This document shows positions 8,762 through 12,189 of a DNA stretch of 12,189 nt, in pieces. A program made the translations under genes and the position numbers. Origin of the DNA: Pleurotus ostreatus/Saccharomyces cerevisiae fusant (Eukaryota; Opisthokonta); the NCBI GenBank assembly GCA_024196135.1, contig JAMQCK010001088.1, positions 1-12,189 of the forward strand, read 5' to 3'. Below the pieces are notes generated by a model, which made no database searches, was not told the origin of the DNA, and saw only the letters and a program-made list of their open reading frames with translations. The stretch's first letter is position 1; every line of letters starts with the position of its first letter.

Positions 8762-9450
8762 ACTTCTATAGGCATGGAGCCAAAGTAAAGATCGGAATTG
8801 ATGAGGTCGTCACACCAAACAGTGCTTGCGACACCCCTTGCGATGCCGATGAAGGACTGCTCTTGACAATTGGAAGCATAGGAAAACTAAGAGCCATGCA
8901 ACTGCGGATGTAGGTGATACTTGGGATTATCCCTGGAGATTGTTAACAAGGCTGGCATCAAGACATCAAGGATAAAAAAAAAAGACTGACACTCAATCAC
9001 AGCCACGTCAATGGCGCGAGCAACGCACTCAGAAGCAGCGGTGCCTTAACTAACAACCAGTAAGTTGCCAGTCCAAAGCGTGTATAGGGGAGCGGAGGTG
9101 ATTGGCAAAGTTACCGACTTCTGATTCACTCATCCCCCTCAAGGTTGTCAGGCCCTTGACGGCGAGCAGGATGAGAAAGTAGAAGGAGCCTGAGATAAGG
9201 TCAACATAGGGAAGGACATGAAGGCAACGCAGATAAGGCGCACCAGCATTTGCCATGTGCACAAGCCTTTTCCCATACAAGTCCAGGTCTTGTACTTTAT
9301 GCATCACTGCCTTCCGTTCTTTCTTGTTGGTGATGTTGCGGCCGTAGAAGAGCATGGTAAAGGGCATGTGCTTGCTCTTTACACTGCGGTACTTGTGCTC
9401 CAAACTAGTGAGATGGTCAATATCCAGCCAACACGTACAAAGATACGAAG
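8762..9450 (-). pseudogene. Conserved-looking helical segment of the relic gene
   Basis: About 9110-9450 reads without a break: EHKYRSVKSKHMPFTMLFYG, ITNKKERKAVMHKVQDLDLY, AGAPYLRCLHVLPYVDLIS, then FYFLILLAVKGL. Further on, 8762-9036 reads ASECVARAIDVAVIE, then SFIGIARGVASTVWCDDLIN and SDLYFGSMPIEV, with one TAG at 8887-8889. An intron between 9040 and 9110 is likely but its ends are uncertain. The family is not recognised. Confidence 0.45.
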
Positions 9451-9518
9451 AAATCCTACCAAGAGCAGCAGATAGTGAAGTGGATGATACTTGCCATCTC
9501 CACAACTTGGGCACCTAC

Positions 9519-10181
9519 TCAAGTTGAGCAAGCGAGCTTGCAGTGATGGTAAAGCTCCACAAGGCTCATCTCAGGGGTGACCTTGCGCTGATTTTCAAGC
9601 TCGCCCTTGAGGAAGTTGACCATGAGAGTGATGTCTTCAGTAATGCTGGCTGGCAGGGAGCTGAGCTTGGTGGCGAGGCTGGCCACGCTGTGCTGCTGTT
9701 GTTTGGAACCAACCCACTGCCCTGTAGTCTGACACAGGCAGACTTGAAAGTGCGGGCCTTCGATTTTGTGCGTGGCTTCTTGGGCAAACTGCATCCGCGC
9801 ACTCCTGTACCGGTGCCAGTACCAACACCAGCACCACCACGAGTGCCATCCTTGTTGGAGTTGGTGTGCAGTCACTTAACCTTGTCTTTGACCGTCATCC
9901 TGTGGTCTGTTGTCTGTATTTGCACCTCTCCCCTCCACAATCCTGTGGCTGAGGGGGCAAGAGTACCACCTGGCGGACGTTGGCCAAAGACGCAGAAAGA
10001 GGTGACTCCGGCAGTTTATCTCTGTCTTCTCCGTCTTTGCCATTGCTGTTGCTGTCACCGTCGCTTCCGCCGGTGGTATCGTCCATGATGTTGTCAACCT
10101 CATCAAGCGGCATTAGAGGTGTTCTCAGCAACATGCACTCGGACAGAACCACCAACAATGGTGGCTGTCTAAGAACCAAGC
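9519..10181 (-). pseudogene. Low-complexity middle of the relic gene, frames broken
   Basis: Three coding-like patches lie in different minus-strand frames. About 9920-10110 reads LDEVDNIMDDTTGGSDGDSN, acidic. About 9735-9850 reads NSNKDGTRGGAGVGTGTG, then LPKKPRTKSKAR, Gly/Thr-rich then basic. 9519-9760 reads SLATKLSSLPASITEDITLM, then ELENQRKVTPEMSLVELY. The changes of frame have no matching introns, so indels are likely. The Gly/Thr and Lys/Arg tracts resemble disordered linkers. Confidence 0.4.
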
Positions 10182-10666
10182 TCATTGTCAATCGTCAGCC
10201 TCAGTAGCTGGCTCTGGAGTCACATCTGCAGGGCATACTATACCAGAGTTGGGCAGCAAGGGTACAGCATGCAAGATACCCAAAGAGACCAAGTGGGCTT
10301 AGTACTCTGCAAAGGCCTGATTTAGCGCTCCTGTACCACCGCCCTGCTCTTGCCTAACCACGTCCTGGGGTGTGATCAGAAGATGTGTTGGTCTAGGACA
10401 GACAAACTTGCCTCATTCCCTGTAAACAGATCCAAGTCCATGAGGTCAAAAGCACCCTCGAAGTCGTTGTTGGCACCCTCACTCGTGAGGTCGACATCCA
10501 TAGGTTAGTCCTCGCATGTGATGTCCACGTCCATCCCTTCATCTTTGAACTGGAATTCCTCAGCATCACACCTGTTACAAGACACTTAAATACGTACCAT
10601 GAGGAGGCTCCTATGGGAACCAAAGGGAGAAGACATGGCCATTTGAGGCTGAACCTGCAACCAATC
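10182..10666 (-). pseudogene. Acidic middle exons of the relic gene
   Basis: Exon 10598-10666 reads DWLQVQPQMAMSSPFGSHRS. After a 48-bp intron an Asp/Glu-rich exon (10412-10549) reads FKDEGMDVDITCED, stop, PMDVDLTSEGANNDFEG, then DLMDLDLF. A GC-AG intron (10365-10411, donor GAG|GCAAGT, branch CTGAT) leads to an exon from 10364 reading DVVRQEQGGGTGALNQAFAE. Stops follow at 10299-10301, 10188-10190 and 10182-10184. The acidic character suggests a disordered linker; no family is recognised. Confidence 0.55.
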
Positions 10667-10724
10667 CTGAAGCAAACCACCTGCTTAGCCCTGCCAGACC
10701 ATCCGTACATATAGAGAGCCATAC

Positions 10725-11611
10725 CTGGATGTTGGGTGTGGGGTTGGCAGCGTAAGTGAAGCTGTTAAGCTCCTCCATGATGGCCTCAAGAGGAGCATCA
10801 TCGACGGCGTGATGAATCTGAGCATAGGTTAGGCATGAAGGGGAGAGCGAGAACTTGATGCACCGGAGGTGAAGGAGCTTGTCCCTGTCCGAGGTAGAAT
10901 CGAGCCAGTGATCACACTAGAGCGACAGCAAACGAGTCAGATGTATATTCAGCAGTACAGAACGCATAACTACGCACCTAGAGCGACAGCAAACAAGTCA
11001 GGAAGAGAAAAGACTCGGATGTGCCGCTCTAGGCAGGAGCGGCCGGAAAATGCCGGGAAATAATGTGGCGCTCGGCAGTAAGGCGCGAGCGCACAAGTAG
11101 GACTGTAGGTAAGCGTACAGTACCGGGAAAAAGTCCGTAAAATCACAGAAAAATACCATAGGTGCTAGAGAGCGCGTAGACACCAAGTCCAACAGTCCCC
11201 AAGCTCCCCATGGCCAACGGTCTTTCTCAGCTGCATGAGATGGGGCGCTGACAGACCCATTCTGAAGGGATGTTAGCGGGCAACCAAGAATGAGGGAGAA
11301 CTTGGTGTACCGGCAGCACAATGCCTGATTGGTGGGAAGTCTGCTATAATGATATAATTAGTGGTGAGAGGAACTTGGCCTGGTGAAGCACGCACCACAG
11401 ACAATGACTCCCTGTTGGTAGACCCTTCACGGCTTCCGTGCTCCCCTTCTGGTGTCTATAACAAGGCTGGTCAGGTGTCCAATCATGTGACCTTGGTATA
11501 CCATGCACCTCTGAAGGTGCACCTCCACAAAGGTGCACATAATCCTGCTCATGTTCCCTCATGGTAATATCCTCCTCTACCCGGTCTGGTTGACTCGCAC
11601 ACAGATGGTGT
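10725..11611 (-). pseudogene. N-terminal exons of the relic gene
   Basis: The frame runs from the edge of the LTR at 11611 to 11396. It passes a possible start ATG at 11562 with ACC before it, and reads REHEQDYVHLCGGAPSEVHG. A 52-bp intron (11344-11395) leads to a 33-bp exon (11311-11343) reading RLPTNQALCC. A 49-bp intron with CTAAC and TTCAG (11262-11310) leads to an exon at 11261-10725. That exon is split by the LTR at 10886-11194; removing 309 bp plus one 5-bp duplication leaves 223 bp, one base completing a codon plus 74 codons. It reads MQLRKTVGHGELGDKLLHLR, then AQIHHAVDDAPLEAIMEELN. No stop occurs in this part. No domain is recognised. Confidence 0.65.
10886..11194 (-). mobile_element. 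Solo copia-family LTR, 309 bp, perfect 5-bp target duplication
   Basis: On the minus strand it starts TGTTGGACTTGGTGTCTACG at 11194 and ends CTCGGACA at 10886. Both flanks are gtccc (10881-10885 and 11195-11199). TG...CA ends plus a 5-bp duplication identify an LTR retrotransposon remnant formed by recombination between two LTRs. It interrupts an N-terminal exon of the relic gene. Confidence 0.95.
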
Positions 11612-11919
11612 TGTTGGACTTGGTGTCTACACGCTCTCTAGCGCCTATGGTATTTTCTGTGATTTTTATGGACTTTTTACGGTACTGTACGCTTAACTAC
11701 AGTCTTACTTGTGCGCTCGCGCCTTACTGCTGAGCGCCACATTATGTCTCGGCATTTTCCGGAGCCTCCTGCCTAGAGCGGCACATCCGAGTCTTTTCTC
11801 TTCCTGACTCGTTTGCTGTCGCTCTAGGTGCGTAGTTATGCGTTCTGTACTGCAGAATATGATCCTGACTCGTTTGCTGTCGCTCTAGTGTGATCACTGG
11901 CTCGATTCTACCTCGGACA
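11612..11919 (+). mobile_element. 5' LTR of a Ty1/copia-type retrotransposon
   Basis: It is collinear with the copies at 5860 and 10886, from TGTTGGACTT to CTCGGACA, 308 bp. The left flank ggtgt (11607-11611) is not repeated after 11919; instead a primer-binding site follows at once. This means the internal part of an element continues to the right. The 25-bp internal motif occurs at 11803-11827 and 11864-11888. Its position cuts the N-terminus of the relic gene. Confidence 0.85.
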
Positions 11920-11931
11920 GGTTATGAGCCC
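11920..11931 (+). promoter_or_regulatory. Primer-binding site for initiator tRNA-Met anticodon arm
   Basis: GGTTATGAGCCC directly after the LTR is the exact complement of GGGCTCATAACC, the anticodon stem-loop of fungal initiator tRNA-Met. Priming from this internal 'half-tRNA' site is known for Drosophila copia and yeast Ty5. It supports copia-type classification. Confidence 0.8.
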
Positions 11932-12189
11932 CGCGCTCTAGCTGCCCCAATCAGCCAGATCAACACCCCGACTCAAACTCGCCGTTGCTCGGTCGTACCA
12001 GCTGCGATTCCCTCCGTTCGAGCGGCATTCGACGCGCAAGACCCTCCCCTACCTTGTGCCCGAGCCGCGCTCCGCGAAAATCGCCAGTACTCCCGCTATC
12101 GCCGTGCGAAGTCCAGCACCTCCGATCACCGCAATTTTACACCCTCCCTCATATTCGCCGTCGCGCACGCAGTTCGCGTCCGTTCCTCT
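11932..12189 (+). mobile_element. Start of retrotransposon internal region, cut by window end
   Basis: The plus-strand frame beginning at 11926 (GAG CCC CGC) has no stop to 12189. It reads ALAAPISQINTPTQTRRCSV, AAFDAQDPPLPCARAALREN, then RYRRAKSSTSDHRNF. No ATG occurs in this frame within the window. Given the LTR and primer site to the left, this is probably leader or early gag sequence, but no gag motif is recognisable. CpG is abundant, which fits a young insertion. Confidence 0.5.

Larger units (their letters stand above)
7240..11611 (-). pseudogene. Relic of a large intron-rich gene split by copia LTRs
   Basis: The minus strand carries a string of exons joined by at least eleven introns: 11344-11395, 11262-11310, 10667-10724, 10550-10597, 10365-10411 (GC-AG), 8712-8761, 8159-8206, 8031-8078, 7845-7891, 7724-7775 and 7345-7391. 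All are 47-58 bp, and most joins keep phase. In-frame stops lie at 10505, 10299, 10188, 10182, 8887, 8675, 8621, 8603 and 7407, with frame changes around 9500-10190. CpG is rare: hand count 8 in 8161-8580 and 6 in 9361-9660, against 28 in 3301-3600 of the intact gene. Two solo LTRs interrupt exons. The N-terminus is cut by the element at 11612. The product is unrecognised except for its end, which resembles the segment before a 2OG-Fe(II) dioxygenase core. The matching tail lies at 5716-5859. Confidence 0.75.

Noticed and set aside
9543..10088. Long plus-strand frame as a gene
   Set aside because: It is the reverse of several minus-strand coding-like patches, has skewed composition and shows no motif.
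8603..10507. Nature of the nine stop codons as proof of C-to-T mutation
   Set aside because: All stop codons are one C-to-T step from a sense codon, so this fits any history; only the CpG counts are informative.
1..12189. CRISPR array, rRNA or complete tRNA gene
   Set aside because: No regularly spaced identical repeats and no rRNA core or cloverleaf sequence were seen; the only tRNA-related bases are the primer site.

Overview
The window looks like nuclear DNA of a filamentous basidiomycete, most likely an Agaricomycete. The signs are genes cut by many 46-58 bp introns with GT...CTRAY...AG signals, an N-terminal piece of a Plavaka-type transposase, a gene resembling the basidiomycete DUF6532 group, and Ty1/copia-type LTRs. 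Family names rest on recognising sequence patterns by eye; no database search was run.

Layout. (1) Positions 1-1774, minus strand: the N-terminal half of a Plavaka-like transposase, broken off near 255 and frameshifted near 1600, next to a cluster of six CGGAAA hexamers. (2) 2524-4489, plus strand: the one apparently intact gene, ten exons joining to 508 codons. It encodes an Ala/Lys-rich nuclear-type N-terminus, an acidic linker and a helical DUF6532-like domain. One of its introns must be of the GC-AG class to keep frame. (3) 4490-5715: non-coding, holding a diverged LTR-like element with tandem and inverted repeats and a small CTCAAGC-type repeat. (4) 5716-11611, minus strand: the remains of one large, intron-rich gene. 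At least eleven introns can be placed. Its last coding piece (5716-5859) carries a signature like the C-terminal end of 2-oxoglutarate/Fe(II) dioxygenases. It has many internal stops, frame changes and strong CpG depletion. (5) Copies of one roughly 309-bp LTR family sit in or beside this relic: 5860-6168, 7553-7705 (internally deleted), 10886-11194 (minus orientation) and 11612-11919. Two of them have perfect 5-bp target duplications, and removing LTR plus one duplication exactly restores the relic's reading frame. The copy at 11612 is followed by a primer-binding site matching the anticodon arm of initiator tRNA-Met, so it is the 5' LTR of a copia-type element that runs off the window. (6) 6169-7240 is a block of different composition inside the relic, with exon-like minus-strand stretches and a possible small CACTA-ended element; it separates the dioxygenase-like tail from the rest of the gene.

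The genes do not form an operon or pathway. The window is best read as one live host gene flanked by a transposase fragment and by a large decayed gene that served as landing ground for a copia family. The most informative part is the relic: insertion sites, introns and base composition let its history be read directly.
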